Positions 49,844-60,677 of a DNA stretch of 64,000 bases are shown here, one piece after another; position 1 is the stretch's first letter; each line of letters opens with the position of its first letter. The DNA comes from Gelatoporia subvermispora B (lineage: Eukaryota > Basidiomycota > Agaricomycetes > Polyporales > Gelatoporiaceae), in assembly GCA_000320605.2 (NCBI GenBank), contig KB445792.1, positions 811,581 through 875,580 of the forward strand, written 5' to 3'. The position numbers were made by a program, and so were the translations under genes. The notes beneath the pieces are model-generated. The model worked only from the letters and a program-made list of their open reading frames with translations, was not told the DNA's origin and made no database searches.

Positions 49844-50949
49844 ATGAACTCAGCAGCAGCCTCCACGTCTCGTCCTCCCGCGAAACAACCCACCGCTGGT
49901 GAGCACCTGTCCCTGGCGTGCTCCTGCACACGTTGACCAGCTCCCATCAAGGCAGGGTTGCTCCCCACAGCCATGCAAACACGTCATCTATTGGACCACG
50001 GACCACGGCGGCTTCTACTGCGCGTGCTGCAAAAGCAAGACCTCTTCTCGCCCAAAGTGTGAAACCTGCACAGCATTCGAAACAGACCCCTGCGTCGACT
50101 TCCATAAGAGGGGCGACCGCGGATCGTGTGATAAAGACGAAGCACCCAGGAACTGCATTGAATCAATCTGTATGTCTATCATCTCGGTTTCGGGTATTCT
50201 GCGAACTTGCAGCAGACGCGGCCTCGGGTGCAAGAGTCAAGGCCCTTGACAGCATCAGAAGACCCATTGCAGCTTGCGGCACAGGCCTACTCATGGGCAT
50301 ATATGACACGGAGTCTGCAGGACTGCTATTCCGCTAGCGAGAAGATTGCCCTAGATGCGCTGAACACTCGTGCCCAAGAGCTGGAAACAGAAGAAACGGA
50401 CATTGCAGACAGTCGCACTCGATTTGAAGCGGAACGCTTACTGGATTTCTACGATGAGCTGTGCAGTCCTGAGGTCAGTCCTCTGTCTGGCTGCCCGTAG
50501 ACGCTCATCATACACAGGTGCAGATGGCTGCCGAGGCACCGGGCGTTGTACAGAAATTCTTGCAGAGTGAAGATGTATGCGTACGGCTTGTTTCTGAGGC
50601 ACTCGACCTGTCTTCACGGTCGCCGAATGTCGGTATGCATGTCACCGCATACAATGACCTATTGGACCGAATGGGTAAGCCACCGTTTTGAACAAGACTA
50701 TACCCAATGTTAATACGTCCTGAACCAGATGTTGCTCTGAGTGAACTCTCTCTATTAGATTCATCCCTCGTCAGTTTGACGACGCGGGCAGTGCCAGACG
50801 GGTCGCGCGTTGTGCCGGTCTTTGTGGCGCTCCTCCGTGTGATAAGGGCATACTGCAGTAACTTATCCTCTGCAATATCTCTGGTGGGGAGTTGCAAGGA
50901 TGCTATGTGCACACGTATGTACACTGACAGCCTTCACCTATCCGTTTAA
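49844..50949 (+). CDS. Unrecognised coiled-coil protein
   Basis: Exons 49844-49898, 49952-50169, 50213-50473, 50518-50674 and 50729-50949 join in frame to 303 residues. I do not recognise the family. The first 90 residues are Ser/Thr/Ala/Pro-rich and basic. A helical region follows: QAYSWAYMTRSLQDCYSASE, ALDALNTRAQELETEETDIA and FEAERLLDFYDELCSPE have heptad-like spacing and suggest a coiled coil. The C-terminal part (VALSELSLLDSSLVSLTTRA, VPVFVALLRVIRAYC) is also helical. Such a layout is seen in subunits of kinetochore, spindle or tethering complexes, but no specific claim is made. The stop is reached by reading through a consensus-like donor at 50915. Confidence 0.7.
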
Positions 50950-51012
50950 CCGTGCAGGACCTTGGACTTTCATTGGGATTGTAGACATGTATTACTATAG
51001 CCGCCGACTATG

Positions 51013-51027
51013 TAACCCTAACCCTAG
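51013..51027. promoter_or_regulatory. Telomere-like box (two TAACCC units)
   Basis: TAACCCTAACCCTAG lies 62 bases before the ATG of the Utp8-like gene and just after the previous gene's stop. The unit is the complement of TTAGGG. In several fungi Tbf1/TRF-type factors bind such boxes at ribosome-related genes; binding here is inference. Confidence 0.5.
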
Positions 51028-51088
51028 AGTAGAACTTGTACATGATCGAAGTGAACTTTTTCCGAACGAGGTCTTCACCACGAGGGTT

Positions 51089-53883
51089 ATGAGTGCCAGT
51101 ATCAGCGACCCGTTTCTCCTCTCGAGCTATGCTCTATCATCTCGCTCCAGTCAGGCATCAGTGCCCTCGACATCTGCGGGCCCGTCGTCGAGTCTTTTCG
51201 CAACACATTCGCATGTGAAGGCGGGTAGCAAGTCGGAGGAGTACGTTACGGTGGCTGTCCAAGGAGATGGTGTTCATGTCCTTGACGTGAGTGTAAATTA
51301 TCTTTCCATTGGGACACTGCATCCCTCCTGGAGTCTCTTTCTTTGTAATGTGCTCCCAAGAAAAAGCAGCTCTTCTGCTTGGTCACCGAGCGCAATCATC
51401 CTCCTGCGGTCCACATACTCTGGTCAAGTGCTAATCTGTCCTTGAATTCTTAGCTCGTCAATGTCCATACTGCGATATCCCATACACTGGGACCCTCTAC
51501 CTCCTTCCAGTGCCCCCCAGCAACAAAATCTACACTCAATGATGATGTTCAAACTTGTACAACCTATGCCGCCATTGCCACTGCTCCCGATGTACCTTCA
51601 GAAGCGCGGGGCAAGACCGTGTGGGCTTGGGAGGATCAACTCACAGGAGGGGTTATGACTGCTGACTTGCAGAAGAAGCGGATATCGGCTGTTGTGAGTA
51701 CAATAGGTGCGAAGTCGCAGGCTGACTGACTGAATTATCGTGGTGCAGATGCCCGATGTCATCTCTCATCTCTACACCCCCGAAGAACTGCTCAACCGAG
51801 TTCTGGTCGTTAGTACAGATGGCCGACTACATGCGGCAAATGCGGATCTGTCTGTGCAACATTCGTCTCCAGCACCACAGGAGAAGGGCTGGTTGCTCCA
51901 GAGACATTTCTTACTGTCGCGACAATCGTGCACATTTGTCCCGAGCCGCAAGACCCCGTCGCAAGGCCTCATCTCGGTGTCTTTCCTCCGAAAAGCTAGC
52001 TCACCACTACGGCTGTCCGTAGCTGGTGTGAGCACAGATGGCTACATAGCATCTTTGGGCGACTTGTCTGTGCCCATAGAAGAAAACGTGAGCTGCAATC
52101 ACAGCTGTAAAATGACTGGGCTCATCGTATCAATAGGACATTGCGGACGTCTCATGTAGTAGTTCGGGCTTTATCACAGTACTCGGTAAGACTGGATTTG
52201 ACGACTTTGCTTCACGAAACTCATCAGTTTTCAATTTTCGTAGCAAGTTCCGGTACTTGGTACTCCTTGCAGCTCGAGTCCCGCGATGGCTCCTCCCTCT
52301 CCCTCTCGCCTCGTGCAGATTCCCTCCGCCTTCAAAATCTCTCTTTCGTTTCCCCGTCGTCCTCGCATCCCTCCGAGGTGGCCCTCCTCCCCCTCACCTC
52401 CTCGCTCGTCCTCCTCGCTGGCATCACCGCCCAGGGCGGGCCCGAGCTCGTCCTCCTCGTCTGGGACCTCCAATACTCCGTGCTCATCGCGCAGCACACC
52501 CTCGCAGTCCCAAATGCGCTTGGGCGCAACAAGGCCGTGGGCCTGCACATTGCGCTCGCCAATGCACCTTCTCCTACGGCGCGCCACGCGCTCCTCCTTC
52601 TCACCGGTGCATCCCGTGCGAGCGTTTTGGCCGTCCCCCTTACTGTCCCGCCGCGCTCGACCCTCGCAGGCGCACTCGGCCGCGGGTCCGCCGGTGCGCG
52701 CTGGCTAACACCCGCCTCGGGCCCTGCCTCAGCGCCCGCTCAGGTCCTCGAGCTTGCTCAGGCACGCACGTTGAAGGCCGTGCGTAGCGCGATGGAGCTG
52801 CGCCGCGCGGCGAGCGCGGACGACGCGTTCTTCGAGTATGCACGCCAGGCGTCGGTCACGGAGCTCGGGTATGCATTTGTCAAGCAGGTGCTGGAGGTAG
52901 TGTTCCGCGTGCCTCCGAAGGGCGCGCAGGGCGTGGAGATCCCGTATTCGCCGAAGATTGTGAGGTGGCTGTTGGAGAAGAAGGTGGTGGGCTATGGGAT
53001 GGTGGAGGGTGGATTGTTCTCTGCCCTCATGGTGCGGCGTGATTGGGTGGGTTGTTATATCTCCATTTGTCTCGGACACGAAAAGGCTGATGCGTAATTT
53101 AATCTGCAGCCTTCTGTTGTGCTCGCGATGGAGGCAGTCTCGGACGTGCCCGAGGATGACATGATATCCCTCCTCGCGCAAGTTGTAGCGGCTCATCGTT
53201 CCAAGCAGCCTGTCTCTGAGGATGCGATGCAGGTCGATTCGACTCCCGCAGCTGCCGGTGACGTGCCGTTGCTGCCTTCGTTCCTTGCGCTGTGTGTCGC
53301 GTATTCGACGACACCCGCGGCACTGAGGCTGGCATTGCGCAAGCATCTGCCTGAGGCAGAGGACCTTACTGTTGTGCTCGGTCTCCTGGGCAGCTGGATT
53401 GAACGCTGGGGCTCAGAGGAGGAAACTCTACTCCCTGAGAACGTCACGAAGGATGCGCGCGGCGTTCCCATACCCGTGTTTGCACCGCAAGAAAAACGGG
53501 ATATCCCGCCTCTGCAAAAGGTAAATCAAAGTTATCTATCCAAAACATAATGCTGAAGCTCTGTTTCCTCGCAGGTCCTGACATTCACACAAAGTGTAGT
53601 AGACTCATCCTTCCTCATACTTCTTACACATCCCCCTGCACAGCCGCTACTTCGCGGCCTTCTCGAACATCTCGAGCCCGAGGTTGCGCGTGCAACCGCA
53701 CTGGCACAGCTCGCGGGCGCGCTACAACCATTCGCTACAGCTCACGCACGCGCAGTCCGCGAAGGGACGACTGGTGCAACCAAGGCAGAAGCACGTGTGG
53801 ACTGGCGGAAGCGGAGGCGCGCGGCGCATGAGCAGGCCGCAATGGCGCTGGGTGCTTATCAGGTGGAAGAACTTGTGCTGTAA
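51089..53883 (+). CDS. Utp8/NOL11-like nucleolar beta-propeller protein
   Basis: Exons 51089-51286, 51454-51693, 51749-52087, 52137-52185, 52244-53046, 53110-53520 and 53575-53883 give 782 residues. The first half has beta-propeller-like repeats: YVTVAVQGDGVHVLD, NRVLVVSTDGRLHAANADLS, SVAGVSTDGYIASLGDL and GFITVLASSGTWYSLQLES, then VLLVWDLQYSVLIAQHTL. The second half is alpha-helical (EIPYSPKIVRWLLEKKVVGY, LLRGLLEHLEPEVARATALA) and ends with a basic stretch (VDWRKRRRAAHEQ). This architecture fits the Utp8/NOL11 group of small-subunit processome proteins, which help transcribe and process pre-rRNA. The family call comes from architecture, not from a diagnostic motif. The first intron (167 nt) is long for this genome. 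A telomere-like box lies upstream. Confidence 0.6.
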
Positions 53884-54314
53884 TTGAGTCAGGGCCGGTG
53901 TATCTCCTTGCAATCTTCTGTCGTAATGGGACGCCTTCCAGTGGTCCATCTCATCTCCTCGTGATGCCATGTCATGCGTTCGAGTCTTGGTGTGAGTACT
54001 TTGCTGCGGTGTCGTAGGAACATCTCTAGGCGCATTCGCAAGTGTGTAACTTGCAAGGCTAAAGGTAGGAGCCAGAAAAGGAGAATCACCATGTGATATG
54101 TCTAGGAGCCAAACAAGGACCAACAGGTGAGGCAGGCGACCAGGCCTGTCGTTGCACGGGTGCGGAGGAGCATATGGTCACGGTTGCGGCTTGACTCGCC
54201 GCCGCTGTGATGTCCGTTCTCAAGACGCCTTCCTGTAAGACGCTCCCATCTCCGGTTCCGCGCTGACTCGACCAAGACGTGCTGCGCGATCCCTCATCTC
54301 AAGCAGCAGTCATT
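53884..54314. other. Intergenic region
   Basis: 3' flank of the Utp8-like gene and promoter of the next gene on the same strand. A 133-codon minus-strand frame (53722-54123) overlaps the last exon and has no recognisable content. Confidence 0.5.
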
Positions 54315-56315
54315 ATGGCGTCGTCTCCGTCCAGGTCTCCACGCAGAGGCGCACACCGCAAACGTATATCCGCCCTCCGCCTCTCCTCAGACACCATCCC
54401 GACACTCCCAGCCTACACATCGCCACTCTGGAACAGACCGTTTGACCTTCCAGACGACGCCTCAGATCTACCTCCAGATTACCCTGATAGCGCAGAGGAA
54501 GCAGACGCGGATACCGACTCCGAAGACCACCACACCGTGCTCTTACCCCCTTTGCCGCAGCTGCCGGTCTCTCCTCGGCGCTCCCGCCGCTCAAATTCGC
54601 ACTTATCGCGCTCACCAAGGCGTCCTAGTACATCCAGCGATAGCTATCTCGATTCTCTCCTTGAGCGCAGCGTACACGCACTCGAACTATCGAACGCCCT
54701 CCTCCAGTCATCCATGTCTACCCAGACCAGTCTTTCTGCCCTACTTGCGTCAGACAATGCCGCCGATCGCTCTCTCGAGGAGCAGGCGCAGCAGTTGTCT
54801 TCACGGATACGAAGCAGCCATGACTTGGGTCATACTTGGGCAGATGATCTTGAAGAGATCACCCGCGACTTAGGGGACTTGGTTGGGAAGGAGGTGGGAG
54901 GGCAGGATGACGAGTCTCGCCCTGACGCATCTTCTACAATGCCCGTCAGTAAGAGTCTTCCGACGTCTGGGCTAGCCGAACGTCTGCAGCGGACGCACCG
55001 GCGCCGTCCCTCGCTCGATCTCCGCCACAGCGCATCACAACTACAGTTATCCAACCACGAACGCAATCATTTTGTCTCCCCTCCTCCTCGCGCACTCACC
55101 CTATACCTCGACTCCGATGCTGATCCCGCCGCTGTCCTACTTCCATCTACGTTAGGCATACGTCCATCCGCTCAACCCCCACTCACTCCTTTACCACCAC
55201 CTGCACTTGACTCCAGTCGTGAAAGCGTCAGTAGTCAGCCAGGAGAACCTCCACCCGGATCCAGTCCTAGCAAACGTGCGGCAGACGTGCTTGCATCATT
55301 AGCAGCACGTTCGCCGCCGTCACGTTCGAGTAGTGCAAGTTCCAGGACCATCCGAAATGGCCGTATGCCCAAGACGCCCCCGCCGCCTCTCAACCTCGGA
55401 CAGTCTCCGGACTTACGGTCGCGATCGCTCACGCCACGTCGCATGTCCGAGGCTTCGCCTACGCGCGGCCGACGCCCTATGACGCCCACTATTGAAGAGT
55501 TATCAGCGTCGTCATCATCATCAGCATCATCCGACCTCCATGTTGACCGTACTCTGACATCTTTGCGCTCCATCCTCGCTAAACAGCCCTCTACCCCTCC
55601 ATCTGCTTCAGCCTCCCCAAGCCTCAAGACGTCGCGCGCAGCTTCGCTCCCGCGACCCTCGCGTCTTTCGCCCCCGACGGTAGTGCCGATGTCGAGCACG
55701 TCCAATGCGACTGCATCCGTCTCGCGCCTCTTCACGAAGGTGAGGCACCAAACATCTACATGCGCACCGTCTCCCCCGCGCTCCGCCCTCAAGAACCGCT
55801 CCGCACCACCTACGCCATCCGTATCGTCCCCTGGCCAGCTATCTCCATCTCCGTCCTCGTCAGGTTTGAACACAAGTCAGAGCGTTGGGCTGGGTCTTGG
55901 CTTAGGACTCCTTGGTTTCAAATTTGGGCGTGATCGAGCAGAGAGTGAAGGAGCCCGAAGTACGACCTCGTCCTCTCCAGTCTCTGGTCGCTCAACACCC
56001 AAGCGCATCTCTTTCGCCGAACTCCCCGAGTCGCATTCAGGCAGTCTCGGTCGAAGGGACAAGAGCAAAGGGCGGCTAAGAGGAAAGTCGAAAAGGAAGG
56101 GCAAGTCAAAAGATGGGAAGAGCAGTGATAAAGACGAGGAAGAGCACGGCTGGTGGATGGGCTGGTTGTTAGGTGCTGCGGGCACAGGCAGTGGGTCCGG
56201 CCTGAGTGTTGGGGCTACGGTCGGAAGAGATGACCGCGCAGGGCGATCACCAGGTTCCACATGGGCCGCTCGACCCGGTTTCGGGTATGGCGCACTCGAG
56301 GAGTGGGGAGCTTAG
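54315..56315 (+). CDS. Disordered Ser/Pro-rich protein, basidiomycete type
   Basis: A single uninterrupted frame of 666 residues from ATG 54315 (an earlier GTG at 54279 is unlikely). Being intronless is unusual among its neighbours. The protein is dominated by Ser, Pro, Arg and Thr, with many SPRR, SPSR, TPP and SP sites typical of proline-directed kinase targets. One ordered helical part (about residues 110-200, LLERSVHALELSNALLQSSM and WADDLEEITRDLGDLVG) could be a short coiled coil. The end is basic (KSKGRLRGKSKRKGKSKDGK) followed by WWMGWLLGAAGTGSGSGL. I do not recognise a family; a cytoskeletal or cell-cycle scaffold is only a guess from composition. Confidence 0.75.
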   Translation: MASSPSRSPRRGAHRKRISALRLSSDTIPTLPAYTSPLWNRPFDLPDDASDLPPDYPDSAEEADADTDSEDHHTVLLPPLPQLPVSPRRSRRSNSHLSRSPRRPSTSSDSYLDSLLERSVHALELSNALLQSSMSTQTSLSALLASDNAADRSLEEQAQQLSSRIRSSHDLGHTWADDLEEITRDLGDLVGKEVGGQDDESRPDASSTMPVSKSLPTSGLAERLQRTHRRRPSLDLRHSASQLQLSNHERNHFVSPPPRALTLYLDSDADPAAVLLPSTLGIRPSAQPPLTPLPPPALDSSRESVSSQPGEPPPGSSPSKRAADVLASLAARSPPSRSSSASSRTIRNGRMPKTPPPPLNLGQSPDLRSRSLTPRRMSEASPTRGRRPMTPTIEELSASSSSSASSDLHVDRTLTSLRSILAKQPSTPPSASASPSLKTSRAASLPRPSRLSPPTVVPMSSTSNATASVSRLFTKVRHQTSTCAPSPPRSALKNRSAPPTPSVSSPGQLSPSPSSSGLNTSQSVGLGLGLGLLGFKFGRDRAESEGARSTTSSSPVSGRSTPKRISFAELPESHSGSLGRRDKSKGRLRGKSKRKGKSKDGKSSDKDEEEHGWWMGWLLGAAGTGSGSGLSVGATVGRDDRAGRSPGSTWAARPGFGYGALEEWGA

Positions 56316-56880
56316 CATCAGTGAGCTATTACAGCTGCGGAATTGGCCAGAATCCTGACATGTTCCAGCACGCCATCAGAAGCCGCGTTCAGCCTTACGA
56401 ACTGACACGAAGTAAAATCTAATGAACGGACACGAACTACCCCCATCCTCTCCTTAGCTTGCTCTTTTATCTTTTCAGAAGTATTCCCGACTCCCATCCT
56501 CGCAATCCCCGCACGCACGTTTGTATTACCGCGCATTCGCTCGCTACGCTGCACAGTGGAATATCCCGCTCGTTTCCGTCGATACCCCATCTCTCCTCCC
56601 CACCTTGCATACACCTGTATATTTATATGTATTGGAAGCTACTCGTTCGTAGATCTGTTCAGGAGTCATGTCAGGCTACAGAATTAAAGTTGGATTGTTT
56701 CCGTTTCTGACTCGTTCCCTCAATCGAAAGTTTCACTAACGACTGTCTTTGTGCAGATGAGAGTCCGTTCAGTTCGCAGATCCCTGGTGCAGATCCCTAG
56801 TCCTACAATGGTGTCGCTATCCTACAGATGGAACCCTTGCAAATTCTCCTAGGTGTCACGTCTCCGCCACCCTACCTATT
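56316..56880. other. Convergent intergenic region
   Basis: 3' flanks of the disordered-protein gene and of the amidohydrolase gene. Nothing else supported. Confidence 0.5.
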
Positions 56881-58695
56881 TCAGCGGAACTGGGGCCCGC
56901 CGGGATGTTGCTCATAATACTTTGACCAAATCTCCTGCAACATCTCATCGGGGAATCTCTCTCTGATATGCTGCGCCCTCTGGCGTAATTCCCGCGCAAC
57001 TTCAGTCCAGTTGGCCTTGGTGAGCTTTCCGTTGCGCTTCACAATTTCTCCATCCACCATAACGAGCTCGACGTCTTCACCGGTGGCGTGGAATACGACG
57101 CCCTGGAATGGGTCCACGATGCCGGCGAGGTTCACCGAGCTCGTGTCGAACACGACGAGGTCAGCCTTCTTGCCGACCTCTACTGTCCCAATCAGGTGCT
57201 GCAGGTTCACGGCCTCTGCACCACCCAGTGTGCCTAGCCGGAATGCATCTGCCGAGTTCCACTCATTGTACTTCGGCGCAGTCTGGCCAGAGAGGTGGAC
57301 TTGCTCGTGCCCTCGCGCTGGAGCGCACACCACATGAGGTGCTCGGACATGCTGGACGTGGCAAGTTCACACACCTCGAGTCCACTGCAGCGTCATGCGC
57401 ATCTGGGTGAATATGTCGCCGCTATTGATAGAGGTGGCGTCCTGAGAGTGTCTGAGTCAGCCCTCCGACCAGATGCCCGTCTGCTTTCACTTACGATGCC
57501 GAGTCCACACTTCACACCTCGGCGGACAGCGTCGAATGCGACGGGGTTGCCGTGTGCCATGCCGAGCTCGTCCTCAGGTGTAGCCGCGATGGCGGACCCA
57601 CTGTCCTTCATTGCAGCCCACATCTCGTCGTCAGGAGCCGGATGGTCGGCGAGTTCAGTGCAATGCGAAAAGACCACGTCTGGGCCCAAGAGCCTAGCAT
57701 CACGCCACACGAGAATGCGGGGACCTGCAAACACGTCCGTCAGCGACGACTCAACCTGCTCTCGTCGAATTTCACCACCTTGGACGACATGTGCGGTGAT
57801 TATGGCCACTCCGGCCTGCCGTGCCTCCTTGAGTGCTTCCTGGTGTACCTCGATCGGGCCGGCTCCGACGAGATCATACCTGGTTTAAAGCATGTCAGGC
57901 ACAGACGCAGCCAACGCTGACGAAGCCACGCACGCCCAGCCAAACGTTACCCGCCCGTCGGCGGTGAGCTTGCCGCCATCCTTGCCCCATTCCTTGAGCA
58001 TGCGCATCTGCCACTCGTGCGCTTCCTCCTCCTTCCCGTACTCGATGTTCGGGAACAGACGCGTGGGCTGGCTCTGGCGTGCAGGACACCAGATGACGCG
58101 CGCACCTGAGGCGCGCGTCGCCGAGAGGGCTGCCTCAGCGTGTGCGGGTGTCAGTGCTGCGTGGAAGTGGTCCAGCAGTGTAGTGACTCCGGCATGCAGC
58201 GCATCGAGGCATCCTGCGAGCTGGCCGATGCGGACCTCGTCAGGGGTTACAGCACCTTGGATGCTCCTGTGTATTGAGCCCTGAGTCTCTGCGTGGCAAA
58301 CAGGATAGAGGCATAGTCATACCATGACATCTTGACCAGATATTCCGTAAGGAGCCAACTGCTGTCCGTCAACTGCAGATCGACCACAATGTCACTATTG
58401 AACGCACTCGCATTGACTGCCCCGAAGGACAGTCATGAATGTATGACTTGCAATATGGTGAGCTTGAGCATACGCTTTCCGGTCCAGTGTCCTGTACTCA
58501 CCGATGAGTGTCGACCATACCAGGTGTAATCCATTTGTCAGTACAGTCAAGGACCTCTACACCCGGTGTAGCATCGATCTTCGCTGCGATCTTCGTGATC
58601 GTAGAGCCTTCGACGAGCACATCAGCTTTGTAGCTGACTGCTTTGTTTTCGCTCGTGAAGGTTGCAATGATACCGCCTTTGAGAAGGTATGCCAT
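56881..58695 (-). CDS. Amidohydrolase-superfamily enzyme (deaminase/chlorohydrolase type)
   Basis: Exons (minus) 58502-58695, 58408-58446, 58323-58361, 57934-58266, 57779-57879, 57495-57724, 57375-57441 and 56881-57317 give 479 residues. It starts LLKGGIIATFTSENKAVSYK, the small beta domain, and reaches DTHRHTFMTVLRG with the metal-binding His64 and His66. Further metal or catalytic residues: His in TAHVVQ, His in VFSHCTEL and Asp in ATPEDELGM. Then come LGTLGGAEAVNLQHLIGTVE and KKADLVVFDT, the hallmark return to the beta domain. This is the ATZ/TRZ-like or SAH/MTA-deaminase-like branch. The substrate cannot be told from sequence. The intron 57725-57778 is 54 nt without an in-frame stop; its removal is favoured by splice signals and by family spacing. 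Confidence 0.85.
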
Positions 58696-59089
58696 GGTGT
58701 CCTATCTGTTGCCCATCAAGACCCCGCCTTTAAAAGCGAGGCTAAGCGATGATCGGCCTAATTTCTCGATGCTACTGACAAGCACCGACCCACTTCCTGC
58801 GCCCGAGTTGATCAGCATGGGCGCAAATTTTGCTTAATAAGATGTTCAGAATTGTCTCACCGGTTGAAATGACTGCACTAGCAATTGATGCATGGAGATG
58901 TAAATGGTCACGATTGTAGTCAGAAGGGTGGTGTGGGGGTCTTCTGGTCTCACACTCGGGCGGCCTTGGCGGCAAATCGCAGATAAAAGGGAATGCATAG
59001 TGAGAAAGATCGGCATACATGAATACATACAGAGAGTCGCATAACTTTCCAAGTCCCAGGGATAACTCTTCCGCGATGAGGGCTTTCAG
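58696..59089. other. Intergenic region
   Basis: Promoter of the amidohydrolase gene and 3' flank of the next minus-strand gene. No coding region seen. Confidence 0.5.
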
Positions 59090-60022
59090 TCACCCTATGG
59101 AACCTAGTGCATACCAAACAGCAAGACCGCCCATGGCGCCCGCAACGAGGACGTCAAGAAATGTAGATCGTATACGATGATCCTGAGGATACGCGCCGAC
59201 CATGGCTCGCGTCTCGTAGTCCTGCCCGTCAAGCCGGACGATATGCTCGACCGCTTCCTGATTGCTACCCATGACGACCCAGTGTGTGTTCTCGCGTTGC
59301 AACTGGCCATTGCGAACGCGGTGCTGTCCGCGATTAGGATTGCGAACGACTCCGGCATGCATACCACCTCGCTTTGCCAAGTTGGTTACTTCCGGGATAC
59401 GGTTGGTGGGTGTGCTGAAGAAGCTTGCGAGGGGCGTGCTGTCTCTGAGCATCTCAGAGAATGCGCGGGTCATCCGCACTGATGCGGAGGTGGACGCCGT
59501 CGCAGAGGATGACTTGGAGGTCTGAGAGCTATTATCGTCATCATCCTCTTCTTCCGCGTCAAATTCCTCGGGCTCATGGTCACCCTCCTCATCGTACTCC
59601 TCATCGGCGATCTCTGTTTCACAATCGTAGGTCTCATCGGTCACCCAGGAGAACGGGGTGTCGCGATAATCGCCGTCATCGTCATCGTCCACATGTATCA
59701 CTTCGGGCGCGGCCCAGCTAGGACTACGGTGCCGCCCAATTGGGCCGATGTGGGAGACTGCGTCCCTCCGTCTCAACGGGCTTGGTATCGGCATGCGGCT
59801 GGGACCTTCCATGCGACTGAGGAGTGTCGGGGTTACATTCCTGTGCGGTCCCTGGATGCGTTCAAAGAGGCTGGGTGTCGCTCGAGGGGTAATATCATCA
59901 CTGGGCGATCCCCCGCGGGGTGTAGGGCAGACAGGGGGGCCTCGATTAGGTCGTTTATGCCCCGCCATAGGCGAGCCACACTTGTGGCAAGTGTGGCGCT
60001 TGCGAGTAGGCGGAGTAGCCAT
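59090..60022 (-). CDS. Acidic, probably tail-anchored protein of unknown function
   Basis: Single frame, 310 residues. The N-terminus is basic with KRHTCHKCGSPMAGHKR, a possible half zinc site (one CxxC). A Pro/Arg/Ser linker follows, then a strongly acidic stretch (DDDDDGDY near residue 115; EEFDAEEEDDDDN near 155) and a Ser/Thr tract. The last third is more ordered (NTHWVVMGSNQEAVEHIVRL) and the very end has one hydrophobic span (FLDVLVAGAMGGLAVWYALG), as in tail-anchored proteins. I do not recognise a family. Membrane insertion by the C-terminus is inference. Confidence 0.7.
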   Translation of the reverse strand: MATPPTRKRHTCHKCGSPMAGHKRPNRGPPVCPTPRGGSPSDDITPRATPSLFERIQGPHRNVTPTLLSRMEGPSRMPIPSPLRRRDAVSHIGPIGRHRSPSWAAPEVIHVDDDDDGDYRDTPFSWVTDETYDCETEIADEEYDEEGDHEPEEFDAEEEDDDDNSSQTSKSSSATASTSASVRMTRAFSEMLRDSTPLASFFSTPTNRIPEVTNLAKRGGMHAGVVRNPNRGQHRVRNGQLQRENTHWVVMGSNQEAVEHIVRLDGQDYETRAMVGAYPQDHRIRSTFLDVLVAGAMGGLAVWYALGSIG

Positions 60023-60677
60023 CGGTCTGTCCTTGTATCCTAGCCTGATATGCGCGAACGCCTAGAGCGTCGTACGCGAGGTAGCACGATCGTTGTGAGG
60101 ATGGTGAAGAGGGCGTGTGGGCAGCGGGCGACGCGACGCGACATGGTCATGATCAGCACTGTCGGCTGCGCTCGAGGTGTGGCACATGAGACTCACGTTG
60201 ATGCGACCCGGCTATCGGGAGCATAGCTCGACGTGAACGATACGTGCTGCACTGGTATATAACACTTACCCTGCGATGGTCTCCGTTCGAGTTGCACAGG
60301 AGGAATACAAGAGCCTCCACGGGGAGCAGGATGCAGTACAAAGACGCATCACGGATGCTATATATTTGGTTGCCACAAGCCACAGCAGAATCACTTGACC
60401 GCGCGTACACGCATAGCGCCCAGAATCCAGATTACCAAGTTCTGGGTTGCGGGTTGATGCCCATGAACTTCGCTGTGGCGCAAAATTCAGAACAAGATAT
60501 GAAGGAAAAGCATGGTACGTGGCAGGTCGTCAAGGTGCTGGTACAAGGTGAATATCATATCATAAGCAGATCCTCCGTTCCGATAAGCCAATAACTGTAG
60601 ACTACTGCGTACGGGTGATCGTCAAACCCACAGCCTATCGTACAGATCTCGGAGATGAAATGGTACATGCATTCCGA
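60023..60677. other. Intergenic region
   Basis: Upstream flank of the tail-anchored protein gene and the region after the antiporter relic. A 116-codon plus-strand frame at 60244-60594 has no recognisable content. Confidence 0.45.

Noticed and set aside
52179..52227. Intron in the Utp8-like gene using donor gtactc at 52179
   Set aside because: The stronger donor gtaaga at 52186 with the acceptor at 52243 also keeps frame and gives a more natural propeller strand (GFITVLASSGTWYS).
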